A stretch of 64,000 bases of DNA from an uncultured Balneola sp. (lineage in GTDB: Bacteria; Bacteroidota; Rhodothermia; Balneolales; Balneolaceae), in the NCBI GenBank assembly GCA_902529115.1, contig CABZVB010000004.1:1-64000 (forward strand), written 5' to 3'. Position numbers and translations under genes: made by a program. How positions within the stretch are numbered: position 1 is the stretch's first letter; the number at the start of each line of letters is the position of its first letter. The notes beneath the pieces are model-generated. The model had not been told where the DNA came from, did not search any database, and worked only from the letters and a program-made list of their open reading frames with translations. This document shows, piece by piece, positions 37,334 through 47,029 of the stretch.

Positions 37334-38557
37334 ATGATCACGCAAGATTGGAATAATATACGTAGTCAATTTCCTGTGCTTAAAACACAAGTGAATGGAC
37401 ATGCACTTAGTTATTTAGATAATGGCGCATCTAGCCAGATGCCAGAGTCCGTTATTGATAGGTTAGCTAGTTACCACCAGCACGAGCATGCAAATATTCA
37501 TCGTGGAGTTCATTATCTCTCACAAACTGCTACTACCACCTATGAGGAAACTCGTAGTCTTGTAGCCGATTTTCTAAATGCTGAAAGTCTTGAACAAATT
37601 ATTTTTACCACAGGTACTACTGACTCTATCAATTTAGTTGCAGAGTCATGGGGGAGTAGTTTTCTTTCAGATGGGGATGAAATTATTTTATCCGAGATGG
37701 AACACCACGCAAATATTGTCCCTTGGCAGATGATTGCTCAAAAAACAGGTGCAATTATTAAAGTTATACCATTACATGATAACGGTGAACTAAACTTGGA
37801 TGTATACGCATCATTATTGAATGAACGAACTAAGATGGTTGCTATTGTCCATGTTTCTAACACTTTAGGAACAGTCAATCCTGTTTCGGAAATAATTTCG
37901 ATGGCTAAAAATGTAGGTGCCCGAGTACTTATTGATGGCGCCCAAGCAACTCCACACATGAAGGTAGACTTGCAGGAGTTAGGAGCCGACTTCTATACCT
38001 TCTCTGCACATAAAATGTGTGGGCCTACTGGTTTTGGTGTCTTATATGGAAATAAATCATTATTAGAAGCTATGCCTCCATACAGAGGTGGTGGTGATAT
38101 GATAGATAAAGTTAGTTTTAGTGGAACCACCTACAACGATCTACCTCATAAATTTGAAGCTGGAACACCACCAATCGCATCAGGTGTTGTGTTCGGTGAA
38201 GCCTTGCGTTATCTTAGTGCAATTGGGATGGATGAAATTGCTCAAAGAGAGTCTTATCTTTTAGAGTATGCGATGAAAGGATTTAAAAGCTTAAATCAAC
38301 TTCAAATAATTGGTACATCCGATAATAAAACAGCGGTTATTTCTTTTTTATTGGACGATATTCACCCAACAGATGTAGGTACCATATTGGATAAGTATGG
38401 AGTTGCTGTACGTACAGGTCACCATTGTACCCAACCAATTATGGAACGATTTGGAATACCAGGTACCATACGTGCCTCACTTTCTTTTTATAACAATGAA
38501 GCAGATATTGATGCATTGATTAATGGTATCAAAGCAACTCAATCATTTTTTAATTAA
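37334..38557 (+). CDS. sufS: Cysteine desulfurase SufS
   Basis: The 407-residue class V aminotransferase-fold PLP enzyme has the PLP lysine in TFSAHKMCGPTG near residue 227 and the catalytic persulfide cysteine in RTGHHCTQP near residue 366. TGTTDSINLVA and EMEHHANIVPWQ are also present. It mobilises sulfur from cysteine for SufB. Group II desulfurases need a SufE or SufU partner, and neither gene is visible in this window. Confidence 0.94.
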   Translation: MITQDWNNIRSQFPVLKTQVNGHALSYLDNGASSQMPESVIDRLASYHQHEHANIHRGVHYLSQTATTTYEETRSLVADFLNAESLEQIIFTTGTTDSINLVAESWGSSFLSDGDEIILSEMEHHANIVPWQMIAQKTGAIIKVIPLHDNGELNLDVYASLLNERTKMVAIVHVSNTLGTVNPVSEIISMAKNVGARVLIDGAQATPHMKVDLQELGADFYTFSAHKMCGPTGFGVLYGNKSLLEAMPPYRGGGDMIDKVSFSGTTYNDLPHKFEAGTPPIASGVVFGEALRYLSAIGMDEIAQRESYLLEYAMKGFKSLNQLQIIGTSDNKTAVISFLLDDIHPTDVGTILDKYGVAVRTGHHCTQPIMERFGIPGTIRASLSFYNNEADIDALINGIKATQSFFN

Positions 38558-38567
38558 TTCAACAAAA

Positions 38568-39119
38568 ATGGCTAAAATCAAAGAAATCGAACGTACCCCA
38601 AATCCAGACGCCATGCGTTTTGTTCTAGCAGAACCCTTAACCAATGGTGTCACCCGGTCTTATGAAGATGTACAAGAAGCTAAAGACGATCGATTAGCCT
38701 CATCTCTTTTTGAAATTGAACACGTTATTAATGTGTACTATGTAGATCGTTATATAACAGTAACTCAAGATGGTGGGGCTGTTTGGTCTGAACTATTGAG
38801 AAAATTAGCTCCACCCATTCGTGAGGCTGAAGCACAAGAGAATTTAGATGATGATGACGAAGTTCATGTGAGCAAAGAAGCTCTTGGCTCGGATGATCCA
38901 AGATTGCAGGAAATTAATCGGATGCTTGATGAGCAAGTGCGTCCTTATTTATTGGCCGATGGTGGAGGTTTAAAAGTGATAGGTCTAGAGGAGAATAGAC
39001 TTAAAGTACATTATCAAGGAGCTTGTGGTACATGTCCAACAGCAACCACTGGAACCTTATATGCTATTGAAAGTATGGTCAAGCGTATAGACCCTGAAAT
39101 AGAAGTAATCTCAGTTTAA
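38568..39119 (+). CDS. NifU-type Fe-S scaffold/carrier (Nfu)
   Basis: From ATG 38568 the protein is 183 residues (a longer frame reaches back into sufS and is not credible). It has an Nfu N-terminal domain (TPNPDAMRFVL, FEIEHVINVYYVDRYITVT), an acidic linker, and a C-terminal NifU domain with LLADGGGLKVIG and GACGTCPTA (Cys143, Cys146). The paired cysteines bridge a cluster between two monomers. It delivers clusters to client proteins. It starts 11 bases after sufS. Confidence 0.9.
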   Translation: MAKIKEIERTPNPDAMRFVLAEPLTNGVTRSYEDVQEAKDDRLASSLFEIEHVINVYYVDRYITVTQDGGAVWSELLRKLAPPIREAEAQENLDDDDEVHVSKEALGSDDPRLQEINRMLDEQVRPYLLADGGGLKVIGLEENRLKVHYQGACGTCPTATTGTLYAIESMVKRIDPEIEVISV

Positions 39120-39120
39120 A

Positions 39121-39465
39121 ATGTCTGATATCACCATAAGTGATAGTGCTTATAATCGAATATGTGAAATAAAAGCATCCGATCATGACAAGCGTAAGAA
39201 TCTACTTCAGATATCTATAATAAGTGGGGGATGTAGCGGGTTAAGCTACGATTTAAAACTAGTTAATCGACAAAATTTAACGATAAAAGAATCTGATCAC
39301 CTCTTCGAATTTCCAGATTTCAATATATTTATTGACATGCGCAGTTATTTAATGTTAGCTGGTACTGAGTTAGATTTTAGTGATGGTTTAGAAGGAAAAG
39401 GATTTCATTTTCACAACCCTAATGCAAGACGTACTTGTTCATGTGGAGATAGTTTTTCACTATAG
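39121..39465 (+). CDS. A-type Fe-S carrier (IscA/SufA/ErpA family)
   Basis: The 114-residue HesB-like domain has all three cluster-ligand cysteines: Cys38 in GGCSGLSYDLK and Cys106/Cys108 in the C-terminal CSCGDSF. Such proteins accept clusters from the SUF scaffold and pass them to apoproteins. It follows the Nfu gene by one base, so the two carriers are translated together. Which paralogue it represents cannot be decided. Confidence 0.9.
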   Translation: MSDITISDSAYNRICEIKASDHDKRKNLLQISIISGGCSGLSYDLKLVNRQNLTIKESDHLFEFPDFNIFIDMRSYLMLAGTELDFSDGLEGKGFHFHNPNARRTCSCGDSFSL

Positions 39466-39516
39466 TCTTTCAAGGCCTTATATAACATGTGATAAAAGTG
39501 TTTATCTGTTCAAAAA

Positions 39517-40035
39517 ATGATTACTAATAAAATCCAATCAAATGAAAAGCTAGTTGCTTTAGATATTGCGAAAAGCTTTGAAACTGAGTTTTCTATAAAA
39601 TCACTTGATATTGCCCCTTGGTTATTTAAAAATCTTATACTAAAGGAAGATTTCTTTAGAGAAAGCATTAACCAACATAACTGGCAAGAATATCAGGATT
39701 CATATCTGTGTATTGAAATCAATAATGACGCTCTAATAGCCCCTTGGGCATACATGTTGCTTGTTGAAAAAGGAAAGCGGTATGCAAAAGACGTTTTCTT
39801 TACCAACCCATTAGAAGCACAAATTCAGCTAATTAAAATGAATATTGATGAAAAAGATTTTAGTGCATATAAGGAAAAATATGTTTTAATAAAAGGTTGC
39901 GCTAATGAGTCAGTTACTCCTGAAATCTATGCATATATAACAAAGAAGCTCATAGGTATAGCAAAAAAGATAATGTATGGTGAAGCTTGCTCATTCGTAT
40001 CTGTGTACATAGGCCAAACAGAAAAAAAAATATAG
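39517..40035 (+). CDS. DUF2480 family protein
   Basis: The 172-residue protein matches the DUF2480 pattern seen in Bacteroidota SUF loci: DIAPWLFKNLILKEDFFRE, HNWQEYQDSYLCIE, DALIAPWAYMLL and YVLIKGCANESV. The biochemical role is unknown. The persistent position with Fe-S genes suggests an accessory part in cluster assembly. Its stop codon abuts the ATG of the SDR gene. Confidence 0.8.
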   Translation: MITNKIQSNEKLVALDIAKSFETEFSIKSLDIAPWLFKNLILKEDFFRESINQHNWQEYQDSYLCIEINNDALIAPWAYMLLVEKGKRYAKDVFFTNPLEAQIQLIKMNIDEKDFSAYKEKYVLIKGCANESVTPEIYAYITKKLIGIAKKIMYGEACSFVSVYIGQTEKKI

Positions 40036-40767
40036 ATGGGAAGGGTAATTGTTACTGGTTCTTCAAGAGGAATTGGGAAAGCTATTGTTGAGCGTTATCT
40101 AGATGAAGAGTGGACTGTATTTGGTGCTTCAACCACAATAATCCCATATTGGAAAGATAATCCAAGGTATAGACATGCCGTCATCGATCTGAATATGTTT
40201 AAAGATGCTATTGATCAATGGGTTAATTCGCTACAAAATTTTGAAAATTTCCCAGAAGTCCTAATAAATAATGCTGCTGTTTTTATAGATAGTCCTATCA
40301 GCTCTTCAGATGACTCTTGGTTGGAAAATTGGAACAAAACCATATCGATAAATTTAACAGCTAGTAGTTACCTTGCAAAGAAAGTGATTAAAATATGGTC
40401 TGGCTTACATATTGATGGAATATTAATTAATATTTCATCACGTGCAGCACAGCGAGGTGATACCGAAGAATTTGCTGCTTATGCAGCTTCTAAAGCTGGC
40501 ATGATCGCTTTTGTTAAAAGTGTGGCGCGTAATTATGGCAAACAGGGTATTACTGCTTTTAGCATAGCACCAGGTTTTGTTCAAACCGATATGGCAATAG
40601 AATCGATTAAAACATATGGTGAAGAATACCTTACTCAAGGATTGGCATTAGATGCTATTGTACCACCGTCAGATATAGCAACCTTGGCCTATCGAATAGG
40701 TACAGGAGAACTCAAGCATTCTACTGGTCAAACTTTTCACATAAATTCAGGTTCTTATTTATTTTAA
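40036..40767 (+). CDS. SDR family oxidoreductase
   Basis: The 243-residue classical short-chain dehydrogenase/reductase has the cofactor motif TGSSRGIGKA at residues 6-15, NNAA near 85, a catalytic Ser in NISSRAA, and YAASKAGM with the Tyr and Lys. PGFVQTDM follows. It resembles FabG-type 3-oxoacyl reductases, though the substrate is not predictable. It starts immediately after the DUF2480 stop and ends the suf-linked block. Confidence 0.85.
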   Translation: MGRVIVTGSSRGIGKAIVERYLDEEWTVFGASTTIIPYWKDNPRYRHAVIDLNMFKDAIDQWVNSLQNFENFPEVLINNAAVFIDSPISSSDDSWLENWNKTISINLTASSYLAKKVIKIWSGLHIDGILINISSRAAQRGDTEEFAAYAASKAGMIAFVKSVARNYGKQGITAFSIAPGFVQTDMAIESIKTYGEEYLTQGLALDAIVPPSDIATLAYRIGTGELKHSTGQTFHINSGSYLF

Positions 40768-40830
40768 AATGTATACCAAGATTTTGAGTCGCTTAATTTT
40801 AATCCCTATATAAGTTTACTAACTTTCTAT

Positions 40831-41907
40831 ATGAGTTCTATCTCAACCCGTAAAAAAGATCACATAGATCTTACTTTATCAGAAACTAGTCAGTACAGGA
40901 GACCGACTGGCTTTGAAAAGTATCAACTCAAGCATAATGCATTACCAGAATGTGGACTTGATGACATATCATTTAAATCACATTTGTTGGGGCGTGAATT
41001 TGATTTCCCCTTGTTTATATCATCAATGACCGGAGGACATGGAGAAGCTACTAACCTAAATGCAGATATTGCCACATTCTGTGAGCAATTCAACATCCCT
41101 TTTGGAGTGGGTAGTCAACGAGCGATGTTGGAGGATAGTGCCCATGAAAAAAGTTTTACCATTGTTCGTGATAAAGCACCAAATGCATTCATAGCTGCAA
41201 ATATTGGAGGAGCACAACTTATAGGAGGAATGACTACTTATAGTCTCAAAACTATTATTAGCTCTATCCAAGCGAATGCAATCATTGTCCATCTTAATCC
41301 GCTTCAAGAGTTAATTCAGCCTGAAGGAGATGTTCAATTTTCTGGTGTACTTAAAGGAATTGAACAGTTGGCAAAATACTCTTCAGTGCCGATAATTGTC
41401 AAGGAGACAGGTGCTGGCATTGACTCCTCAGTTGCAAAACGACTGCTGAATGCAGGAGTAAAGGTAATTGACATTGCGGGTGTTGGAGGCACTTCATGGT
41501 CTCGAGTGGAGGCTGCGAGAATTTCTCAAAAGCGGAGTAGAGAAATGGTGGCGAATAACTTAACACTTCAATACGAACAAGAAATGCAGGATCGGTTTAA
41601 TGAATGGGGAAATAGTACTGTTTTTTGTTTAGAATCATTACGAGAACTAGAATGGGAGCGTAAATTTGAAATCATAGCGTCTGGAGGGATACGACATGCA
41701 CAGGATATGATAAAAGCCTGTTGTTTAGGCGCTCATTTTGTAGCTGTTGCGCAACCCGTGGTTCGTGTATTGAAAGAAGAAGGGATCAAAGGATTAGAAA
41801 AATGGTATTTCTTATGGAAAAAAGAAGCAACAATGATTATGACATTACTAGGAGTATGCGAATGGAGGCACTTGAGTGAAGATTATATAATACCTCAGTT
41901 TTCATGA
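40831..41907 (+). CDS. fni: Isopentenyl-diphosphate delta-isomerase, type 2 (FMN-dependent)
   Basis: The 358-residue TIM barrel has the Fni landmarks RKKDHIDLTL, LFISSMTGGH, GVGSQRAML, ANIGGAQL, HLNPLQELIQPEGD, IVKETGAG, DIAGVGGTSW and ASGGIRHAQD. It interconverts isopentenyl and dimethylallyl diphosphate with reduced FMN. It overlaps the polyprenyl synthase gene as ATGA, so isoprenoid precursors are isomerised and condensed by one operon. The product chains would feed quinones, undecaprenyl and, by inference, carotenoids. Confidence 0.94.
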   Translation: MSSISTRKKDHIDLTLSETSQYRRPTGFEKYQLKHNALPECGLDDISFKSHLLGREFDFPLFISSMTGGHGEATNLNADIATFCEQFNIPFGVGSQRAMLEDSAHEKSFTIVRDKAPNAFIAANIGGAQLIGGMTTYSLKTIISSIQANAIIVHLNPLQELIQPEGDVQFSGVLKGIEQLAKYSSVPIIVKETGAGIDSSVAKRLLNAGVKVIDIAGVGGTSWSRVEAARISQKRSREMVANNLTLQYEQEMQDRFNEWGNSTVFCLESLRELEWERKFEIIASGGIRHAQDMIKACCLGAHFVAVAQPVVRVLKEEGIKGLEKWYFLWKKEATMIMTLLGVCEWRHLSEDYIIPQFS

Positions 41908-42887
41908 ATAAAAATTGGCTAGAAGATATTGAAAAGGCTATTCAACAACTAGATTTGCCTATTGAACCTAGCTCATTATATGAGCCGTTCCGATATACTA
42001 TGGGTATGAGAGGGAAAAGAATTCGCCCATATTTAACTCTTTTAGCATGTGGTATTGCCAAAGGGCATCACGCAAAAGCAATACATGCTGCACTTGCAAT
42101 AGAAATCTTGCATAACTTCACATTAGTCCATGATGATATAATGGATGAGGCCGAAACTAGAAGAGGTATTGCATGTGTGCACAAGAAATGGGATTCTAAC
42201 GTGGCTATATTGAGCGGTGATGTAATGTATGTCTATGCATTCCAACAGCTTATGCATTATGGAAAGAATAAAAACATTGATTATGCTGCTTATTATGCAT
42301 TGATGGATGTATTTATTCGTGCAACAATCAAAGTATGTGATGGCCAAGCTTTAGATATGGAGTTGATGCAACGCAAAAAAGTTCAAGTTGATCAATACAT
42401 TGAGATGATTGAAGGTAAAACAGGAGCATTAATATCTGCCGCACTTGGATTAGGAGTCATTATAGGAGGAAGACTAGAACTCTTAACTAATATGCAAGAA
42501 CTAGGTATGTTAATGGGGGTTGCCTTTCAGATGCAGGATGATCTTTTGGATGTCACAGCTGAACCTGAAAACTTTGGAAAAAAAAAAGCTGGAGACATTC
42601 TAGAAGGAAAAAAAACGTACTTATGGATTCGTACTTACGAACAATGCAACACCAATGAACAAATTCTTATGGATTTAGCCTATACAGGTACCAAGGCGCA
42701 ACTAAATGATGAATATGTAGCATCGGTTATTGAGCTTATGCATAAGTACAGGGTCATTGATGAAATATCTGATCTTATCAACAATAAATATGAACAGATT
42801 TACGATATTATAAGGGAGTTTGAACACTCTGATTACCGCAATGAACTCCATCGACTTGTAGACTATTTAATGTCCCGGAATAAATAA
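41904..42887 (+). CDS. Polyprenyl (trans-prenyl) diphosphate synthase
   Basis: The 327-residue all-helical prenyltransferase has the first aspartate-rich motif DDIMDEAETRRG, KKWDSNVAILSGD, and the second aspartate-rich motif DDLLD near residue 215. KRIRP at the N-terminus binds isopentenyl diphosphate. Product length (C20, or longer for quinones) cannot be read reliably. It overlaps fni by four bases. Confidence 0.9.
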   Translation: MNKNWLEDIEKAIQQLDLPIEPSSLYEPFRYTMGMRGKRIRPYLTLLACGIAKGHHAKAIHAALAIEILHNFTLVHDDIMDEAETRRGIACVHKKWDSNVAILSGDVMYVYAFQQLMHYGKNKNIDYAAYYALMDVFIRATIKVCDGQALDMELMQRKKVQVDQYIEMIEGKTGALISAALGLGVIIGGRLELLTNMQELGMLMGVAFQMQDDLLDVTAEPENFGKKKAGDILEGKKTYLWIRTYEQCNTNEQILMDLAYTGTKAQLNDEYVASVIELMHKYRVIDEISDLINNKYEQIYDIIREFEHSDYRNELHRLVDYLMSRNK

Positions 42888-42889
42888 TT

Positions 42890-43699
42890 ATGCTATCACG
42901 ACTTACGATATTACTGCTGCTAAGTATAACATTTTCATGTTCGAATAAAGAACTTATCAAACCAGGTGAGCCTATTGATTCAGCATATGAAAAATCCATT
43001 ACTTTTTATGAAAAAGAAGAATATTCTGATGCTGCATATGGTTTCGATTTGGTTACTAGAATGGGTAGAGGAACCTCCTATGCAAAGGAAGCACAGTTCT
43101 TGTTAGCTGAAAGTTATTTCAAAAACAAGCAATACTTACTAGCTGCTTCAGAATATGAACGCTTCATCAGCTATTATCCACAAGATCAACGCCGAGAACA
43201 GGTTGAATTTAATAGAGCGCTCAGTTATTATCAGCAATCTCCCCGTTATCGCTTAGATCAAGGGCCAACAATGCGAGCTATCGAACTCTTTCAATTATTC
43301 AATAATAGTTATCCAAATTCAACATTCATCGAAGAAAGTGCTCAGAAAATCGATCAACTAAGAAATAAACTCGCCCGTAAAATATATGAATCAGGTCAAT
43401 TTTATCTTCGAACCCTTCGATACAAAGCTGCAGCTATCTATTTCGATCAGACTCTAGATTTGTATCCTGAAACACAATGGGCAGAATCTGCACTTCTAAA
43501 AATCATAGAAACTTATGTCAGTTATGCTGAGCAAAGCATACAATCTAAGCAATTAGAACGGTATAACTTAGCCGTTGAGAATTATGAAAAGTTCTTACAA
43601 TTATTTCCGCAAAGTACGCTTCGAGGAGAAGCCGAATCCCATTATTTACAAGCAATTAGTGAGATGCAAAAGTTAGAACCGATAGCTACCACTAATTAA
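42890..43699 (+). CDS. bamD: Outer membrane assembly lipoprotein BamD
   Basis: The 269-residue protein has a lipobox ITFSC (Cys17) and TPR-like helical repeats through the rest (YEKEEYSDAAYGFDLVTR, YFKNKQYLLAASEYERFI, FNNSYPNSTFIEESAQKI). BamD is the essential lipoprotein partner of BamA in inserting outer-membrane barrels. It starts two bases after the prenyl synthase gene. SurA-like chaperones that deliver clients to this machine are at 53-58 kb. Confidence 0.88.
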   Translation: MLSRLTILLLLSITFSCSNKELIKPGEPIDSAYEKSITFYEKEEYSDAAYGFDLVTRMGRGTSYAKEAQFLLAESYFKNKQYLLAASEYERFISYYPQDQRREQVEFNRALSYYQQSPRYRLDQGPTMRAIELFQLFNNSYPNSTFIEESAQKIDQLRNKLARKIYESGQFYLRTLRYKAAAIYFDQTLDLYPETQWAESALLKIIETYVSYAEQSIQSKQLERYNLAVENYEKFLQLFPQSTLRGEAESHYLQAISEMQKLEPIATTN

Positions 43700-43709
43700 C
43701 TCATTCAGG

Positions 43710-44288
43710 ATGCTAGAGAAGCGAATTGGGCTTTTTGGTGGTAGTTTCGACCCAATACACTTAGGGCATTTAGCCATTTTAGAATCATTTATTTCCAGTG
43801 GATATATCGATGAATTATGGGTTCTTGTAAACCCAAACCCACCACATAAGCACGCATTGGATGCTAGTTATTCAGATCGCTTACGCATGGTTGAAATGGC
43901 AACCAAGGATATAAATGGATGCCTAATTTCACGCATCGAAGAAGATTTACCAACTCCTAATTATAGTTATAAAACGATCAATTATGTTATAGACAACTTA
44001 GGCTACTCTAACGTATATTTTTGCTTGGGTTCTGATAGTATTGGGAGTTTTAATACTTGGAAGAATTATGAAAAAATACTCGATAGGGTTATGTTATTAG
44101 TGGCACAGAGAAGTACTGATTTTAGGCTACCAAGTTACTTAAATATGAAAGCTATGATGGTTGAACATGAGTTAGTCACTGTTTCTTCTACCCATCTCCG
44201 GAAAAGGCTTCAGCTAGGAGAATCCTCAGGTGAACAACTGCATGTATCCACATTAGAATATATTTCAAAACATAATTTATACCGTTGA
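43710..44288 (+). CDS. nadD: Nicotinate-nucleotide adenylyltransferase
   Basis: The 192-residue protein opens with the nucleotidyltransferase motif GLFGGSFDPIHLGHL (residues 7-21, TxGxHxGH class) and has LVNPNPPHK, CLGSDSIGSFNTWKNYE and the late SSTHLRKRL. NadD adenylates nicotinate mononucleotide in NAD synthesis. It is in a run of close same-strand genes and ends two bases before the next start. Confidence 0.93.
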   Translation: MLEKRIGLFGGSFDPIHLGHLAILESFISSGYIDELWVLVNPNPPHKHALDASYSDRLRMVEMATKDINGCLISRIEEDLPTPNYSYKTINYVIDNLGYSNVYFCLGSDSIGSFNTWKNYEKILDRVMLLVAQRSTDFRLPSYLNMKAMMVEHELVTVSSTHLRKRLQLGESSGEQLHVSTLEYISKHNLYR

Positions 44289-44290
44289 TC

Positions 44291-45361
44291 ATGCCTATAA
44301 AAAGAAGTCAATTTATAAAAAGCATAGGATTAGGAGCAGCATTTCATCTACTCGAATCCAATGCTCACTATGAATCAATAGCCCAGAAGCAAAGTAGGGA
44401 TGAATTGAACAAAAGGAAGCTTATCAAAAATAATCTAGCTATTAAACCTAAAGCACTTCAACAGGGGACGACAATTGGATTGGTTTCTCCAGCAAGTCCT
44501 GTGTACAATTCTGATGATTTTGAGGAGATGCTTGTACAGGTTGAATCTTTAGGATACAAGTTAGTTCTAGGTCAGCACGTACGCGATAGACGAGGTTACC
44601 TAGCTGGCTTTGATCAAGATCGTGCAAAAGATATAATGAGTATGTTTTTGAATCCAACAATAGATGGAATTTTATGTGTTAGAGGAGGATGGGGGTGTAA
44701 TCGTATATTACCCTATTTGGATTTTGAAGCTATTGCAGCCAATCCTAAGGTACTTTGTGGTTTTAGCGATATAACCTCCTTGCATTTGTCTTTATGGGAA
44801 AAATCACGGCTTCATACATTCCATGGTCCAGTAGGAACGTCAAGTTGGAGTTCTTATTCTACACGATATTTTAAAGAGGTGATTGAAAAAGGAGGGAAGC
44901 CAACCTATCAATATCCCGAAAATTACGGTGATGACCATCATACCATAGTAGCAGGTAAATCCGAGGGTATACTTTTGGGAGGAAATCTCACCGTTTTATG
45001 TTCCTTGATCGGAAGCGAGTATATGCCTGATTTTACGGATTCAATATTGTATTTAGAGGATGTAGGTGAGGATGTATATCGAGTAGACCGAATGTTAACC
45101 CAATTAAAATTGAGTGGAATATTGAATAAAATTAATGGTTTTGTGTTTGGTAAATGTACGAATTGTGATGCTGGAGCAAATAGTTTGAGTTTAACACAGG
45201 TTTTTGAAGATCATATAAGACCACTAGGGGTACCTTCTTTTTATGGTGCACTGATCAGCCATGAAACAGATAATAGTACAATACCAGTGGGTATTAGTGC
45301 TAGCATAGATGCCGAATTAGGTACTATTGAACTCTTAGAGTCTGCTGTTACTCTTTTATAA
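44291..45361 (+). CDS. LD-carboxypeptidase (peptidase family S66), exported
   Basis: From ATG 44291 the protein is 356 residues. The N-terminus KRSQFIKSIGLGAAFHLL looks like a Tat-type signal, so it would act in the periplasm, unlike cytoplasmic LdcA. The S66 fold is clear: TIGLVSPASPVYN, CVRGGWGCNRILPYLD, LCGFSDITSLHLS (nucleophile Ser), YLEDVGEDVYRVDRML (catalytic Glu) and ISHETDN (His). It removes the terminal D-Ala from tetrapeptide muropeptides. It follows nadD closely. Confidence 0.88.
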   Translation: MPIKRSQFIKSIGLGAAFHLLESNAHYESIAQKQSRDELNKRKLIKNNLAIKPKALQQGTTIGLVSPASPVYNSDDFEEMLVQVESLGYKLVLGQHVRDRRGYLAGFDQDRAKDIMSMFLNPTIDGILCVRGGWGCNRILPYLDFEAIAANPKVLCGFSDITSLHLSLWEKSRLHTFHGPVGTSSWSSYSTRYFKEVIEKGGKPTYQYPENYGDDHHTIVAGKSEGILLGGNLTVLCSLIGSEYMPDFTDSILYLEDVGEDVYRVDRMLTQLKLSGILNKINGFVFGKCTNCDAGANSLSLTQVFEDHIRPLGVPSFYGALISHETDNSTIPVGISASIDAELGTIELLESAVTLL

Positions 45362-45393
45362 TATTAAAATAATAAGGCTGACAGATCACTATG

Positions 45394-46515
45394 TCAGTGA
45401 ATAAAGCGCCGTATTGAGGAACCTTTCATGTGATCATAACGCCGTAATGTTACTGAGTCAGTATAGCCTGCCATAGATTCAGCAGTTAAGCAAGAATGAA
45501 CTGGATATATCGAAAGATAGCCCTGATCTGCAAATTCTCGGATAAGATCTTTGGGGCCAATAATTAAACCATGTTCCTGAGAAATCTTGTCTAAATATAA
45601 ATTAGATTCATCTTTTAAGCACCCATAAACTATTCGTCCATTGATGTTTAGGAAATCTTTTGAGAAATGAATTGCTCCGCCATGAATCACTATTTGAGCA
45701 AATTCTTTATTGTATGATCGTCTCATATTCGTGGGTACATGCTGTATTTTTCGGTCTTTAATGTCAATAATCGGACAATCTACCCATACAGCGACATCTT
45801 CTAGCTTACAACTACCAATATGTTCTTGGGTTAGGTCATAAAAAAATAGATTACCGGGTGTTAATACATCTAAGCCTTTGAAGTTATCCATTAACGAACA
45901 GGTGGGGGTATCTCCATAATAAATTGGTAAATCCAGAGTATTTTTTAAAGCTATAATTGATTGAGTTAAATTTTTAGAAAAAGCTTGAATAGATTCTGTA
46001 TTGTGCTCTTGATACGAATTCCCAGCATGAATATAAAAACCAGTTAGTTTTATCTTTGATAATGCACTTATTTCTTTATTAAACTTCATTATGCTAGTTA
46101 TTTGATCAATTGGAATACCAGTACGCCCGTAATGTGGATCAATATCTAGGAGTATTTGTAATGGTTTATCGAGAATACTATTGAGTTTTTTAAGGTGCTC
46201 AACTGAACTAGATAGCACCTTTAGATGGCATTCGTTATTTACTTGGTTAATTGATTTGAAAAGTCCAGGATGCAAGGGGAGTGCCAGTAAAAAAGAATTC
46301 CAATTATCTTTAAAAAAATAGGACAGCATATCCAGATTTGAAACTGTAATATCGGAAATCCCTAAATCACGTACCCATCGACCTACTTCGATAGATTGAT
46401 GGGTCTTAAAGTGAGGCTGAAATTGTATGGAATTATAATTCGCTTTACTAATAATTCGTGAGATATTTCGGAGCACGATTTCTTTATTTAAAACCAATCT
46501 TGGTTTTTCAATCAT
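45394..46515 (-). CDS. PLP-dependent alanine racemase N-terminal family enzyme (D-threonine aldolase/DSD1-like)
   Basis: The 373-residue fold-type III PLP enzyme has the PLP Lys in PHFKTHQS near residue 37, IDPHYGRTGI, FYIHAGNSY, TPGNLFFYD, and a C-terminal VHSCLTAESM where family members place zinc-binding His and Cys. Such enzymes act as D-threonine aldolases or D-serine dehydratases, and the substrate is uncertain. It is the only minus-strand gene between 27.5 and 48.4 kb and converges on the LD-carboxypeptidase gene. Confidence 0.82.
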   Translation of the reverse strand: MIEKPRLVLNKEIVLRNISRIISKANYNSIQFQPHFKTHQSIEVGRWVRDLGISDITVSNLDMLSYFFKDNWNSFLLALPLHPGLFKSINQVNNECHLKVLSSSVEHLKKLNSILDKPLQILLDIDPHYGRTGIPIDQITSIMKFNKEISALSKIKLTGFYIHAGNSYQEHNTESIQAFSKNLTQSIIALKNTLDLPIYYGDTPTCSLMDNFKGLDVLTPGNLFFYDLTQEHIGSCKLEDVAVWVDCPIIDIKDRKIQHVPTNMRRSYNKEFAQIVIHGGAIHFSKDFLNINGRIVYGCLKDESNLYLDKISQEHGLIIGPKDLIREFADQGYLSIYPVHSCLTAESMAGYTDSVTLRRYDHMKGSSIRRFIH

Positions 46516-46597
46516 AGGCTGATTAGATGTATTGCTATTAGGATAAATGACGTTATCTTAACATAATAAATGTTTATGAATTGAAACAGAAAGCCTA

Positions 46598-46996
46598 ATG
46601 GATGCAGACTTATTATTTATTCCTTTGAATTCAGTTCAATGGAAAGAATGTTCATCGCATGGATTTATTAAACCATCAAAACAAGAAGGGGCGACATCAA
46701 AGCAAAATATCCAAGCGTATACACCTGCATTAATTGAAGAAATACTTAATTTCAAATATGTAGATCAAAATGATCTCTTACTGATTATTATTGATCCTAT
46801 TAGAGTGCAAGTTCCTATCAAAAATGTACTAAATGATATTTTTCCAAATAATGCAGAACAGAAATTTATTAAGAGCAAGCGATATTCTGTAGTACATCTG
46901 CAGGGTGAAATATCCATTGATGCAGTTATTGATCGAATTCCTATCAAAAGAAGTAAGGATGGATTTTTTCATGTACACATTCAGACTGTTGATTAA
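46598..46996 (+). CDS. Small soluble protein of unknown function
   Basis: I do not recognise this 132-residue protein with confidence. Segments such as ADLLFIPLNSVQWKE, HGFIKPSKQEG, DLLLIIIDPIRV and VVHLQGEISIDAVIDRIPI resemble the DUF952 layout, but the match is weak. It has no signal peptide or membrane helix. It diverges from the racemase-like gene with an 82-base gap. Confidence 0.6.
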   Translation: MDADLLFIPLNSVQWKECSSHGFIKPSKQEGATSKQNIQAYTPALIEEILNFKYVDQNDLLLIIIDPIRVQVPIKNVLNDIFPNNAEQKFIKSKRYSVVHLQGEISIDAVIDRIPIKRSKDGFFHVHIQTVD

Positions 46997-47029
46997 ATCA
47001 CAAAGCATTTGATTCATAAAGTCTCTTGT

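Noticed and set aside
38523-38567. Longer start for the Nfu protein inside sufS
   Set aside because: The extension reads through the sufS tail in another frame, and the family begins near ATG 38568.
46598-46996. DUF952 family assignment
   Set aside because: A few segments resemble the layout, but the conserved His-rich ending is absent, so I left it unassigned.
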